64,000 bases of DNA from Micropterix aruncella (GCA_944548615.1 OX155964.1:12368925-12432924), one strand, 5' to 3'; counted from the first letter of the stretch, positions 23,061-34,535 are shown. Translations and numbers: made by a program. Notes: generated by a model not told the origin, from the sequence alone.

Positions 23061-23379
23061 TACCCATATAAGGCTACTATCCTCAGATACCCAAATACTT
23101 ATCCACCCCTCTTCGTGATAGGTATGTAAGAACCATATACTTCTCCGTGTGTGCGGACTGCTTAGTAGGGCCTAAAACCATTTTTTTTCTATATGTGCCC
23201 TATCCCTATCTGTGATCCCGCAGCCATTCCCTGGTGCACACCATCATAGGCAGATGCAGTCCCATTGAGAGGGTTATGCAACGAGAACGCACTTCATAGT
23301 GTTATTACATAGTCAACAGGCCAACTACATAGAACACACGTAAATATGATATATTAAGAATAATAAAAAATGTATTTTA
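23061..23379. other. No gene recognised
   Basis: Spacer between the X-like fragment and repeat Y. Confidence 0.45.
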
Positions 23380-23690
23380 GATTTTGTATGTATCCATATA
23401 GATTCATGTATATTTACGGAATGTACTCAATCAGACCTTTCATTTGGCAATAAACACGATATCTTAATTTATTAACATTTGGACATTTAGACAACTACTT
23501 ACTTGATTTTTAGACACTTAATATTCCATAACGATTCTAACAATACCACACACTTCTAAATAGCTTCAAGCGTTTAGATTCTGATTCTGATTCTGATTCA
23601 ACCGTTTAGAAGTTATGGTGGAATACAGAAACGGAAAACATACATAGATAAACCCTCCTTTTTTGTTGGGCAGTCGTGTAATAAATGGCT
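23380..23690 (+). repeat. Dispersed repeat Y, copy 1
   Basis: GGAATGTACTCAATCAGACC, ACAATACCAMACACTTCTAA, GTTATGGTGRAATA and GGGCAGTCGTGT/GAGCAGTCGTGT recur in order at 63440-63775. This copy also has a small TTCTGA tandem at 23577-23598. Confidence 0.7.
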
Positions 23691-25136
23691 ATGTTTGGAG
23701 TGAAATTGATATTGATTCAGCTATCCTGCAAAAACATTGATCGATGTTGTATGAATATGCATACTTAGTTAATTATGTCGTTTTTATATTGATATTTTTT
23801 GTGAATTTACCTACGTTATGTTTAGATATATTTTCAAATGGGGGTTACAATGTATAGTTTGAAAACATAATAATAATCTAATCTTGGTGTATTTTCCGCT
23901 TACTCTATCTTACGCATCAACTTATATGTATAAAAATATCGGTCATTATAGGTTATGGCATTTTATTACAGTTTTTCTTCCTTTTATTTTTAGGAATATT
24001 TTAATACGCTCTGTTTAAGCTCTGTTTTTTACTCATTTTTATTTGTTATTATTAGGTATGATTATCTTACTCTATTGTTTAGCAATTATGATTATTTAAA
24101 TACTAAATATCTATTTGTACGTCATTTTTATTTATTATTCATTTTTCATTTTTATTTATTATTTTACTATTATTAATTTTTATTTATTATTCATTTTTAA
24201 AATTATGGTCAACAATTCTATGTTTTAATTTTTACTTTGATTATCCAGCTAATAAGGATTATTAATAACTTTTAGTGTACACATCCTTAAATTTATTCTT
24301 TTCTTTACTTAGATTTTATACAGGTTATGTATATATTTGTACAAGTTAAAAGACCGCTTTAGAACATGGGTGTAACTTAGTTAGGTGACATTAAAATAGG
24401 ATCACTGGCAACAATTTTTAGCATATTATATCATCAGGTTATTGCAACTGGTTCTTTTATCCATGACATTTTAATTACGAATATACACGTTGTCTATTTA
24501 ACCCCTCAAGCGGCGGGTGTAAATCTTGGCAGTCACCTGTCATTTCTGAGAGTTGAAGGTCAAAAATATAGCACTTTAGCAAAATGCCCATAAGAAAAAA
24601 ACTACTTGATGGATCATGAAAAGAAGAATTGTAGAATGATCGCATTGAAATTTGAAATATAAAACAGTTAAAGTTCATTTTGTAAAACAATTAGATAATT
24701 AGGAATAATTATTAGAAAGTTGGAGAACCGAAAAAAACTCACTTATTCATCGATATCGACGTTTGATCCCAAAATTCGAAACCGTATCTAGAAATTGCAA
24801 ACACATTTGTGTACGTTATTACATGCTTTACCAAATCCACCAAAGTTTCCATCCATACCAAATCCACCAAAAATCCACAAAAAATACCAAAGTTTGTTTT
24901 ATTTATTTTCATCCGAAGAGAATATCCGAAGGAAGCACAGATCCGAGCAATTGCAGCACTCGACTAAGTGCCCCCAGAATACAAACAATTATATTAGGGA
25001 TTCTAGACTGCGAGAAGCACAACTGAATAATCGTACAATACAGAATTTATCCGTCTTTCTCACACATATCTAATAGGGGGTGGTTGCACTGTGATTTTGG
25101 TGTAAATTCAGTTCGTTGAGAGAGCGGTTTATCGCG
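23691..25136. other. No gene recognised
   Basis: Strongly AT-rich with ATTTTTATTTATT simple sequence at about 24100-24210. A 90-codon open frame pair at 24763-25073 consists of low-complexity text (CCAAATCCACCAAA repeats) and is not convincing. Confidence 0.5.
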
Positions 25137-25144
25137 CCGCGCTC

Positions 25145-25211
25145 GTACCCGTTTTGGGACGTTACTGAACATTGACTACAATACATCGTACCCGATTCGG
25201 GACGTTACTGG
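25145..25211 (+). repeat. Short direct repeat
   Basis: CGTACCCGTTTTGGGACGTT and CGTACCCGATTCGGGACGTT lie 44 bp apart, each followed by ACTG. The following stretch to 25836 is unassigned mixed-composition DNA. It holds a 101-codon - strand frame without a recognised domain (25317-25622). Confidence 0.6.
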
Positions 25212-25836
25212 TATATTATTATAAACTACGAAATATTTTTTTTTGTATATATTAAAAACTAGATCTCAAGGAGTGGAGGACGTTCTCACCAGACTTAGAA
25301 TTCTGATTCACTCTCCCTATATCGAATGGCAAATATGTCCAGATGATCTTGAGATTATGTCAAATGTGTGACGTTGGGGTCCAATCATTAGGCCATTAGA
25401 GCGCCCGCCGGGAACTAGACCGTTCATAAATCTTCCTCTGCCGTTTTTTACGGCCCGTCTAAATATAACAATTATGGGTCCGTTGTTTGTCGGTGACGCG
25501 CCGCCGACAAACCCGAAAAACCGGAGGCCACTGTCTCTTTCGTTGAACCAACACGGAACAACTTTATTCCATTGGTGGCAGGTATGGATTTTTTGTAGAC
25601 AAAACTTCTGAGCGGTTTGCAAACAGCTTTGGCGCTAAACGAATAACAGTCAAAACCATTTAAGCCTGCAGATTTATTTATTTATTTATTGTAGTAATGC
25701 AAACATGTTATGCGCGTTTCAGAACTTAGGTACTATATGTAAAAATATTTTTAACATTAGATCAATACCAAAAATGAATACATCGCACAGTTCAATGGCA
25801 ATGTCACCTAACTAGGTCGAGATGGTTTCCTAGCTA

Positions 25837-26400
25837 GGTCACTTAAAATGGGTTCCCGGCCATGCAGGAATCGAGGGAAATGAAAAAGCCGACGAACTTG
25901 CTAAGACGGGAGCAAAGGAAACGTTATACGTCCCTGAACCTTGCTGTGGCGTACCAAAAAGCCTTGCGAACCTAATGCTCAAACAAATATGTTTAGAACA
26001 ATCCGTCAACCACTGGAACAACATGCCAGGGTTGAATCAATTCAAAGCGCTAATTAAGGCTTACGACCCTAATTGCAAAGCGCTAATTAAGACGGCCCGT
26101 GAGGCCTTATCGCTAAATAGGATCAATCTACGCATACTGGTGAGGGCGATCACGGGGCATTGTGGCAAATACATGTACAACCTCAAGCTCTGAGACACAA
26201 AAATGTGCAGGTTCTGCCAAGGGGCAGAGGAAACTCCCATGCACATCATGTGCGAGTGTGGCCGGCTGATGCGTAAAAGATACATCCACTCGGGTGGTCA
26301 TTACCTCCAACCTGAGGAGGTAAAACAATCTGGCGCCAAAAGCCTGTTGCGGTTCTTAAATTACACGAGGCTTAGCGCAGAACTGTAGTAGGTGGCGAAC
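25837..26400 (+). pseudogene. LINE 3' ORF: RNase H C-terminus and terminal CCHC, one nonsense codon
   Basis: In one frame from 25846 to 26388 it reads WVPGHAGIEGNEKADELA, the conserved C-terminal motif of LINE RNase H. A helical segment follows, then CRFCQGAEETPMHIMCEC (CX2C...HX3C) and a short tail ending LSAEL. One TGA at 26191-26193 (a likely CGA change) interrupts it. Upstream RT and endonuclease are missing, so the copy is 5'-truncated. The 3' UTR starts GTAGGTGGCGAACCCAATAG and is the parent of the tails at 20282-20470 and 22065-22165. Confidence 0.8.
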
Positions 26401-26589
26401 CCAATAGATCTATCGCATTTTTATATAGGTTGATTACATCACAGAAATGCCATCTATAAGCCTATCTAAACAATAAAGTGCGTAATTAATGCGTGTCGAC
26501 ATTTTTATGTAAAATACTATTAAAATAATAAGAAGCTGATTTCAAAATGTGTTTGTTATTATATTATTATTTTATTTCGAGATAGGTTA

Positions 26590-26745
26590 CCGTATAGGCG
26601 TGTTTAGAGCGCCATCTATAGTGCACCGGCATACTGCCATAACACGAACAACGCCATATTGAACATAAGAGAGATTAATCAACATTTCAAACCATGATTG
26701 CCGTATACACGTTGCGTTTTGTAGATAAATCCTAGCTGTCAAAAC
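26590..26745 (+). repeat. Dispersed repeat Z, copy 2
   Basis: Partner of 11338-11500, with landmarks as given there. It lies about 80 bp upstream of an X copy. Confidence 0.65.
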
Positions 26746-26827
26746 GTAGTAAGGCATTGAGCAATCTAATACCCTATATAACTAATGCTTATTCTAATTC
26801 AATGCGGAGAAGTCACAACAGGATGGC

Positions 26828-27510
26828 GGTATCGACTACAACGGGCGAATCCGTCACCCCAGGCTGGTATAACGATATATCGTTCTTTCAGCCGTGGGAT
26901 GAGCGTAGAAGACTTGGTGACAAGGCAATCTACTATTTAGTTCATCAGAAACCCGTTAGAGGCACCGGAAAAGGTACTCAGAGGGCAGCCTCACCCACTA
27001 ACTACCAGTTTTGGCAGGATATCTCCCTTCAGGATACCTCCGTCCTCCCGGCTGGTTACGGGTCCGAAGTCGCTTACGCAACCTCTACCTGTTATATTAC
27101 AGCGGTAATTCAGTTTGAATTTATCGCGGACCTGGGCGTTCTTTGCCCGTAGTGCCACACAGGATCGAGTGACCCAAGGTGATTTCAAGAGTGGCATGAC
27201 ATCAGGTGAAACAACCACCCCGCTGCTTAGGAAATAGTGTAATTCCATAGTCTCCAGACCCCTTCAGCAATTAGTCAGAATGCACAACCGATTGGCTTCG
27301 CCGACCTGTGCGCAAACCGACCAGTGGCGCCGGGATGAAATCCCGCCGGGAGAAACCGGTACACCAGCTCTGAGGCCTGAGACACGGGAGTCTTACCCGG
27401 GGTAGCCTTCCATTCGAGGAGGCTTCTGAATAGGAGCTGAATCGTCAGTTGAGCCGATCCGAGAACAAAATGGATCTTGTGGCCCAAGCTGCACGAAACC
27501 GTTCACCACC
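26828..27510 (+). mobile_element. Repeat X, near-full-length diverged copy
   Basis: It starts ATCGACTACAACGGGCG and runs through GTCCGAAGTCGCTTACGC, GGTAATTCAGTTTGAATTT, AATTAGTCAGAATGCACAAC and a GGCTTC...GAATCGT 3' part to about 27510. About 680 bp matches the length deduced from the nested copies at 34.5-42 kb. It is GC-rich (about 50%) in AT-rich surroundings. No conserved protein is shared between copies. Confidence 0.7.
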
Positions 27511-27967
27511 TTGTTTCACAACACACTAACTGAGGTTAAATGTGCGGGGCGATTTGCAAAATGTAAAAACGACACATTCCTCTTTCAAGTATCAACCTCG
27601 GGTTGACCGCCGAATTACAGAACCTCGACTATTGAATTAGATCTGGGTTGATCCAATTCTATCTGAATTTTTTTCCGCCGCTTGTGGAATCCTGCTCTAT
27701 TATCGAGTGCCCGCCGAATCCATTCATTTGAATTTTAGAAAAATGCGAATTTCGACATTTCAATGGCAATTTCGATAATTCCAGCGTGTCTTTGTTGTCA
27801 TTGTCGTCGTAGAATGCTTTGTATAGCCGGCCCCTTTTCGGTTTATCCGCCTTCGATTATAATAGATCGATACTCTTATTATTTGCAAAGTCGGCGCTAC
27901 CACAGTTTGCATTTTATTAGGAGTATTTATCTATTATAGGGGATGCGAGGAAACAGTAATCTGCAAA
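27511..27967. other. No gene recognised
   Basis: Mixed-composition spacer between X and a fold-back element. Confidence 0.45.
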
Positions 27968-28309
27968 GACGTATACGTACTAGACCGCGCGACTATATTA
28001 GCCTGAGAATGCGATAGCGCGAATAGAAAGACACAACAAACTTTTGCAGACAAATAAGAGTGGCTTCCCATTAGACGATGTCGGGATTTTCACATACTCG
28101 CCCTACTCTTCCGCGTACTACAGTCAAACTGTCCTACTATTTGTATAATCTCTTCTCTCCGCTATCATCCCATGGCCTTCCATTGCGCTCTCAGAAAAAT
28201 CTACTACTGGCTATACCTCAGCATTCATCAACATTCATCACTATTATGTAAGCGTATTCATTTATTACTTGTAAATCATTTTTCCCACATAAATCTTTAG
28301 TCACAATAA

Positions 28310-28410
28310 CCCTGGCGGTATGGCCGTAAGATATTACCACTAGGCAATAGGCCCACCACATTGTACTCTTATGTGTGTGCAATAAAGCTTTTCAAACAAA
28401 CAAACAAACA
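28310..28410 (+). mobile_element. LINE-type 3' tail
   Basis: It ends GCAATAAAGCTTTTCAAACA plus further CAAA units, the same tail type as 13190-13292. No coding sequence remains. Confidence 0.45.
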
Positions 28411-28412
28411 AC

Positions 28413-28569
28413 AGCATATGACACTTCCTCTATCCTTGTTTAGTCGCCCGTGCACTGGACACTCGTAAATATATTACTATGGCAACGCTTCGACGCCATA
28501 AGTCTGCTATGCTATAGATAAACGCGCATGCTCAACTAGACTAGGATAGAGGGAGTGTCATATGCAGCT
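28413..28569. mobile_element. Small MITE with ~22-bp TIRs
   Basis: GCATATGACACTTCCTCTAT at the left pairs with ATAGAGGGAGTGTCATATGC at the right. The interior is about 105 bp and non-coding. Confidence 0.65.
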
Positions 28570-28689
28570 ATCTCTTTCTATTCCGCTTACGCATTCGCTC
28601 ACAGTCCACCTTCGCACTCCCGCGGTCTATTCTAATACGTCACGGTTATCAGCCAAACGCTTTTAGTAGTCATGGGCGACTCAAAAGCA

Positions 28690-28782
28690 AGAGTAGTTCT
28701 TCCCATTTCTGCATTAAAGTATGGTATTCTCCAAATTCGTCTCTTTTTCTTTTTATCTCATGAATCCAATATCTTCTTCTTT
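28690..28782 (-). pseudogene. HARBI1-like (PIF/Harbinger) transposase N-terminal fragment
   Basis: On the - strand the text encodes IHEIKRKRDEFGEYHTLMQ, close to the WIHPIN.KR..GEYHHL motif that opens PIF/Harbinger nucleases. It mirrors a fragment at 29640-29866 on the other strand; the two flank a tandem array. No catalytic part is present. Confidence 0.6.
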
Positions 28783-28787
28783 GACTG

Positions 28788-29320
28788 TCGTCGAACTCGT
28801 GTCGACTCTTTCGAATGATTCAATAGTCGAAATCGTGTGAAATCTTTCGAACGATTTAAGAGTCGGACTCGTGTCGACTCTTTCGAGCGATTAGAGTCGA
28901 AGTCGTGTCGACTGTTTCGAACGATTTACGAATCGAACTCGGGCGACTCTTTCGAACGACTTAAGAGTCAGGCTCGTGTCGACTCTTTCGAACGATTCAT
29001 GATTTGAAGTCGTGTCGACACATTCAAACGATTTAAGAAACGAACTTGTGCCGACTCTTTCGAACGAATTAAGAGTCTAACTCGTGTCGACTCTTTCGAA
29101 CAATTCAAGAGTCGAACTCGTGTTAACTCTTTCCAATGATTTAAGAATCGAACTCGTGTCGACTCTTTCGTTCGAGTATTGATGGCTCTATGGGTATGCA
29201 TGTAGGTATCCGTATTTGTCATTGTCGACTCTTTCGAACGATTTAAGAAGCGAAGTCGAGTCGGCTTTTTCGAACGACTTAAGAATCAACCTCGTGTCGA
29301 CTTTTTCGTTCATGAGTTCT
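28788..29320. repeat. Degenerate ~42-bp tandem array
   Basis: About 11-12 units of the type GAACTCGTGTCGACTCTTTC then GAACGATTTAAGAGTC follow one another with point changes. A break at about 29173-29222 holds a unique ATGGGTATGCATG stretch. TCGAACGA and GTCGAC recur in nearly every unit. Open frames across it (29222 to 28968, - strand) are by-products of the repeat. Confidence 0.85.
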
Positions 29321-29436
29321 GTATATCCGTATTTGTCAGCGCAATAAAATCCAGAAATTATAATTACAGATCAACATACAGAATTTTTAAAGTCTACATA
29401 TAATTGCACTATTGATATTTCGTCAAAAAAAAATAC

Positions 29437-29564
29437 CGCGTGAAGTTTGTAGCACCCGATATTTCGGCGATGTTGCAACCGCCTTTGTCCAGGGTAGACA
29501 GCCCACCATGGCATCGGCGGTTGTAACATCGCCAAAACGTAGGGTTCTACAAACTTCACGCGGT
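29437..29564. mobile_element. 128-bp MITE with 48-bp arms
   Basis: CCGCGTGAAGTTTGTAG...GCAACCGCC faces GGCGGTTGTAACATCGCC...CTACAAACTTCACGCGG around a 32-bp centre. The arms are about 90% identical. No ORF. It sits between the tandem array and the right HARBI1-like fragment. Confidence 0.8.
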
Positions 29565-29639
29565 TTTTCGTTTTATCTTTTATATAATGTCAAAGAACCG
29601 CGTTAGTCTTCAATTTAATATAGTTTATAATGTCAAACA

Positions 29640-29866
29640 ATCGCTTTATTCTTCGATTCCATATTTGTAATGCTTACCTAATGTTTTCTAATTCTGAAAA
29701 TGAGTTTGAGAACGATTTTCTCAGTGTGTATTTTTAAATAAATATGTCCGCACCACAAAAATAAAAAAAGGAGATATTCGATTCATGAGATAAAAACACA
29801 AAAAGAAAACTTTGGAGAATACCATACATTAATGCAGAAATTGTAACATAACGAAGAACGATTCTT
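29640..29866 (+). pseudogene. HARBI1-like transposase N-terminal fragment
   Basis: An ATG at about 29681 opens MFSNSENEFENDFLS, an acidic start of the type seen in this family. After frame breaks come RYSIHEIK and FGEYHTLMQ. The same text appears on the - strand at 28690-28782 and 47650-47770. It is non-functional. Confidence 0.55.
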
Positions 29867-30068
29867 TATGATCTTCCGCATGTCTTTTCTCTGCGCATTT
29901 TATAGTGTCTGACACTGACACGTTACGAACGTTAGTTCTAGAAATATACTAGTATTACGAGTGGGACGGCGTACTGTTATCTTCTCCACTTTCCCATGCC
30001 GATCTGGAGATCGCAGATCGACGTTGCGTGGGACGCGTGTGACAGCGTTGTGTATGCTATGTAAGTTC

Positions 30069-30420
30069 CTAAGTAATCTTCTTCTTCTTAGGGTGCCTCT
30101 CCAACTGGTGAAGGTTGGCTGAAGTCAGCTCTGCATACTTCTTTTTGTCCTTTGACAGGCAAAACAATTCGGCGACACTCGTAATCCCGGGCCATTCTCG
30201 AATGTTGCAACCAAGATTTCCGTTTACGCCCAGGTCTCCTCTTCTCTGCAACTTTTCGCATCATAATGAGTTGCAGGAGTTTGTACTTGTCGTGCCTAAG
30301 CACGTGATCCAGATGGTCTGCCGAAGCTTACGTCTTTGGCCGGCACGCCGAAGAACTTCCTCATTGGTGACTTTCGAGTCCATGATATCGACATCATGGG
30401 TCTGTAAGTCGTTTGTTTAC
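30069..30420 (-). pseudogene. LINE reverse-transcriptase C-terminus (RTE/Jockey-like), frameshifted
   Basis: The - strand reads KVTNEEVLRRAGQRRKL, then in shifted frames LRHDKYKLLQLIMMRK, GRKRKSWLQHSRMARDY and ANLHQLERHPKKKK. The series 'NEEVLRR', 'LGHVLRHDKY', 'GRKR.SWL', 'ANL' is the standard tail of insect endonuclease/reverse transcriptase LINEs. At least two frameshifts make it dead. The 3' end lies at about 30069. Confidence 0.75.
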
Positions 30421-30675
30421 ATGCAAATTAAAGGGTCCAGATGGCATAAAGCGTTGCGTATGTGGGGTCAATCTGTCCCCTTAAAGGTTCTTGTATTAAC
30501 GACCCCATGCATTTTGTAGATTGTGTGAACTAATGCGACACCTACTTAGAGTAAATTTACCTATGAACTCATTTTTGCTCTTTATTAATTTTCTCTTACT
30601 GTTTATTTTCATATTTTATCTATTTCTCCCCTGGCAAAATGACGGGAAATGGGTTGGATTTTTGTACGTAGCCAA

Positions 30676-31270
30676 AATTCATCAGCTTCAACGGGCGAAC
30701 CCGTCTGGAAATTTTAACAATTAGTCGATCTCCCGTGAAGTGAGCGCAGAAGACTTGGACAAAACAGTCCACCGTCAAGCTCCCGGTGTATTACCCAGCG
30801 GGCTTACACTCACGCCCTTACTTCCAATTGCGACCAGATTACTCCGGTCTCTCGATTGGTTACGAGTTCGAGGTCGCTTGCGCGGTCCTCTCCCTTACGA
30901 AGCGGTAAAACGGTGTATACCGAATTTATCACGGACCACGGCATCCTTTGCCCTGCTGTTCACCCAGGATCGGGTAGCGGATGGTCGTTTCAAGAGCAGT
31001 CGCCGTAAGGTTCGCAACCACCCCCGCTCTATAGGAAGCAGTACTGCTTCCAGACTCCCCCGACTGTTAGTCCAGAGTGCACAATCGATTGGCTTACGCC
31101 GCACGGTGCGCAGACCGTCCGGAAACTAGCCCTAAGGCCAGAGTCCTGCCCGGGCTCGCACTTCATGCGTGGAGGCCGCCGGATGGGTGTTAACCCGTGA
31201 GTGTGACCAACCCTGAACAGAATGGGTCTTCGTGACCAACTCAGCGAGGGCCCATTAGCTCCCTCCCGAA
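30676..31270 (+). mobile_element. Repeat X, copy with the intact R1 target (empty site)
   Basis: It runs from TTCAACGGGCGAACCCGTC to AGCGAGGGCCCATTAGCTC. At about 31060-31082 it reads CCCCCGACTGTTAGTCCAGA then GTGC without interruption. This is exactly where the X copy at 34.8-41.6 kb is split by the R1 element. A 129-codon frame (30740-31129) is open here and in the copy at 41.1-41.5 kb. Other copies lack it, so I treat it as chance in GC-rich DNA. Confidence 0.75.
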
Positions 31271-33283
31271 CCTGGCTTCTTCTTCTTGCCGTTTTGGATT
31301 AAACTTAACCACCGTAGCTCCTCCGCCTGCCTCAAACAAACCTCGTAGCGAGCTCTCCGACTATACTTAAAGATAAGAAAGATCATTTATACCAAATGAA
31401 GTCTTCTGGGCGGACTGCCGATTGCCGAGATTTAGATAAAGCGCCCCGTTAGGGGGACGATCGATAAATCGGCCAATAAAAAGCGTGGACGTTTTGACAG
31501 CGGCGTACTCAAACTCATTAATTATTTGACGCTTCCAATCCTTTAAAAGGGAGACATGGCACTTGCCTGCACGCTCGCGTCTGTCGACCCTCGTTTCGGT
31601 CGGCGACACAGACATTTTTATGTCCCCGAATGGCAATTAAACGTGACGCTGGCAACGCCGCCCCGCGCCGTGTGGCGCCTAAACACCATTCTCTTTATAT
31701 ATGTGCAGGCTGTTCGGGACATAACATACCTTTTTTCAATGAGTGAATCTTCTGTGTACCAAACTGAACATAAAAACAACAATTTATGTTTTTTAAAAAA
31801 CATTATTTTCTTTAGATGTTACGAGATTTTTGTTTACAGGTAATTATTATACATGAAAAACTGAGTTAAAAATAATGAACAAGTTTTTATTTATCAGCTT
31901 TGCGTTACTGAGAAAAAAATATTTACCATCGTAAAGTTGAGACAAAAATGGTTTTCTTTGATAACCAAAGCCTAAATCAATAAAGGTTCAGTCTTTCATG
32001 TAAATTATATCCTACGAAAAACTTCTAAAATTAAAAAGAACTTTTAAAAATACGTTTATGCTTATTTTTGTTCAGTTTTATGCAAATAATTACCCCTTGA
32101 AAAAGGAATTTTAAGTCCCGGATATGCTGTATAAAACATACTTTATATATATGAAGAATATAGAAATGTATGTTATATAAAACAACAGCTTCACACACAT
32201 TGCATATCCATTAGGTCAAAAAATATAAGTAAGTATGTATTAGGACTTTTCTTTGCATTATGATTTATTTGCGGAAAGAACTTTCATTCTTTTATGTTAA
32301 AAAACATTCTAAAAACTTTTACCAAAATATGAACTTCTTTTACCAAAATGTGAATTCTTCATTTTAAGGCAATGTGTGTACAAAATCGTAGCGATCATAC
32401 GTTGGTAGCATACATTTAATGTAGAAAGGAGGTGTGAAGGTGTAAGTGTAAATCGTTCGGATCGGGATGCGACTTCAGAGGAAGCAACCGTGGGAATGGT
32501 CAAGCGGTCTGGAATTAAGATGTTAGCGCCGCACAGTGAACCTGCCACACTGTGATCGGTTGTTGGGTAATTGTACGTGCTAGGTATGTTATATTAGTAA
32601 TGTTATATATATACAATATTATTAGGATTGAAAACTGTCATATTATTACATTTAGACTTTTCCCAAGCAAAGTCTGATATTGCATCTAAATTCTAATGCT
32701 CTAGCTGTTTCATTCTCTATTAATGACAATAAAAAAATATTTAATCTCTCTTGAAGTATTGTTCTTCTCATGTGAGTTGATAGGATTTTTTTTATTCATC
32801 GATTATCGATGTATAATATAGCCAGAAATCGATGGCATAATATATTTATTTTTGTATTTTTATTTTATTTATAACGTGCAAAAACATATTACAAGGACTT
32901 GCATACTGTTGTGCATGAAGAAACATTAAAAACAAACATTATTATAGCGAAAATCATAGCTCTATGCATATAAATATGCTAGCATATCCGAAATGAGGCG
33001 AAATCGCATAACCAACTAGACCTAGAAGGTCTGTATCTGGCTGTGCTGTGTTATACCATCTGTATGTTTGTTGACTCGCGAACTGACGCATTTAATTTAA
33101 ATTTTCAAAGATTTTTGTATCCAGCAAATGTATTTTTTACAGAAATTAAAAACAAAATTAAAGGTAGAAAAAAATATGTATGCAATGACTGAAAAAAAAT
33201 AAACTTTACATTATACTCCATAAGTTTAATTGGGGAAATAAGTAATATTATATACAATTATATGGTATTAACACTACATTATA
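31271..33283. other. No gene recognised
   Basis: GC-moderate to 31700, then AT-rich. Open frames at 31367-31636 (-) and 31556-31843 (+) overlap in antisense and show no domain. I see nothing else. Confidence 0.45.
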
Positions 33284-33507
33284 TCCTACTACTATTATAA
33301 ACGCGAAAATTTGTAAGAATGTATGTATGGATGTTTGTTACTCTTTCACGCAAAAACTACTGAATGGATTTTGATGAAACTTTACAGTAATATAGCTTAC
33401 ACATCAGAATAACACATAGGCTATAATTTATAAAGATACATAGTTTTCTATCATCATTATCACAATTTTCCATCACCACGCGGGTGAAACCGCGGGGCGC
33501 AGCTAGT
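33284..33507 (+). mobile_element. Short Helitron, 224 bp, head-to-head copy 1
   Basis: It begins TCCTACTACTATTATAAACG and ends CCGCGGGGCGCAGCTAGT before a T. The 3' hairpin-forming GC stretch precedes CTAGT. Internal text includes CACGCAAAAACTACTGAATG. Non-coding. Confidence 0.75.
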
Positions 33508-33515
33508 TATAATAT

Positions 33516-33739
33516 ACTAGCTGCGCTCCGCGGTTTCACCCGTGTAGTGATGGAAAATTGTGATAATGATGATAGAAAACTATATATCTTTATAAATTAT
33601 GGCCTATGTGCTATTCTGATGTGTAAGCTATATTATTGTAAAGTGTCATCAAAATCCATTCAGTAGTTTTTGCGTGAAAGAGTAACAAACATCCATATAT
33701 ACATTCTTACACACTTTCGCGTTTATAATAGTAGTAGGA
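33516..33739 (-). mobile_element. Short Helitron, 224 bp, head-to-head copy 2
   Basis: The reverse complement of copy 1 with only scattered substitutions and the same length. The 3' ends are 8 bp apart (TATAATAT). Together they form an imperfect ~450-bp palindrome. Confidence 0.75.
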
Positions 33740-34535
33740 TATGTGTGGGAAAATAATAATATGTAATATTGCAAATACACGGCTCTTTATTTAACCTCGC
33801 TGTTAATAAATACAGCCGAATTTTACATAATCATTTTGAAAATTTTGCGAAACTAGACTAAAATAATAAAAATATACAGATGGCTATTATTACCATTTTC
33901 AAGATTATGTTAACAAATCTACCGAATCACTCGACGACTCTTCACTTTCTAAGTTATAGTCTGTAGATTCTGCCCATTTTTCAAGTTCAATTCCGTGTCC
34001 TTCTGAGTCCTTCATAATTATTTTTTTCCTTCTAAAGCAAGCGTTTTGTCAAAGTCCAGTCTTGGTCTTTCAAATTAACTATTTATACTATGTGAACTAC
34101 GTGTATCCACAAGGTTGCATCAGATTGGCCTTCGTTAACCCTTAGAACGCTAGCCATGGGAATGAAACTCAAGACGGCATGTTTTCAACCCTCAAAAATT
34201 AAACTGTGGGGTGTGTTAGTGCACGCATACTAATGTATAATGGTGGATTATTCAATGAAGGCGACTTTAATAAAATTACATACTTGTATAAATACGGAGA
34301 TCAGCCGCCCGCGAGTTGTCGCAACGAGAAAACCGCCGATATTATAAACCGTTTCAACATATCACTAAATTTAAACATACCTACCACTGATTATTGCGAT
34401 ATTCCTATACATGTGACTATTTTAGTATACATTTTATACGCGTTCATCGCCCATATTTCACGGCTACTTATAGTTCTCATAAATTCACTAGCAACCTTAA
34501 ATGAACCTTTTTGGAATTTCGTACTATGGAGTTGT
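33740..34535. other. No gene recognised
   Basis: AT-rich spacer. A 133-codon frame overlapping the X start (34206-34607) has no family signature. Confidence 0.45.

Larger units (their letters stand above)
27968..28648. mobile_element. Degenerate long-TIR element
   Basis: The left arm (27968-28042), with GACGTATACG, TAGACCGCG and GCGCGAATAGAAAGA, aligns with the complement of the right arm (28573-28648), which has GACGTATTAG, TAGACCGCG and AAGCGGAATAGAAAGA. The interior contains a LINE tail (about 28310-28410) and a smaller MITE (28413-28569). Confidence 0.5.

Noticed and set aside
28788..29320. CRISPR-like array
   Set aside because: The ~42-bp units are contiguous and degenerate without distinct spacers, and the setting is eukaryotic.
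30740..31129. 129-codon frame in repeat X, also open at 41.1-41.5 kb
   Set aside because: Other X copies do not keep it and it has no domain. GC-rich sequence has few stops.
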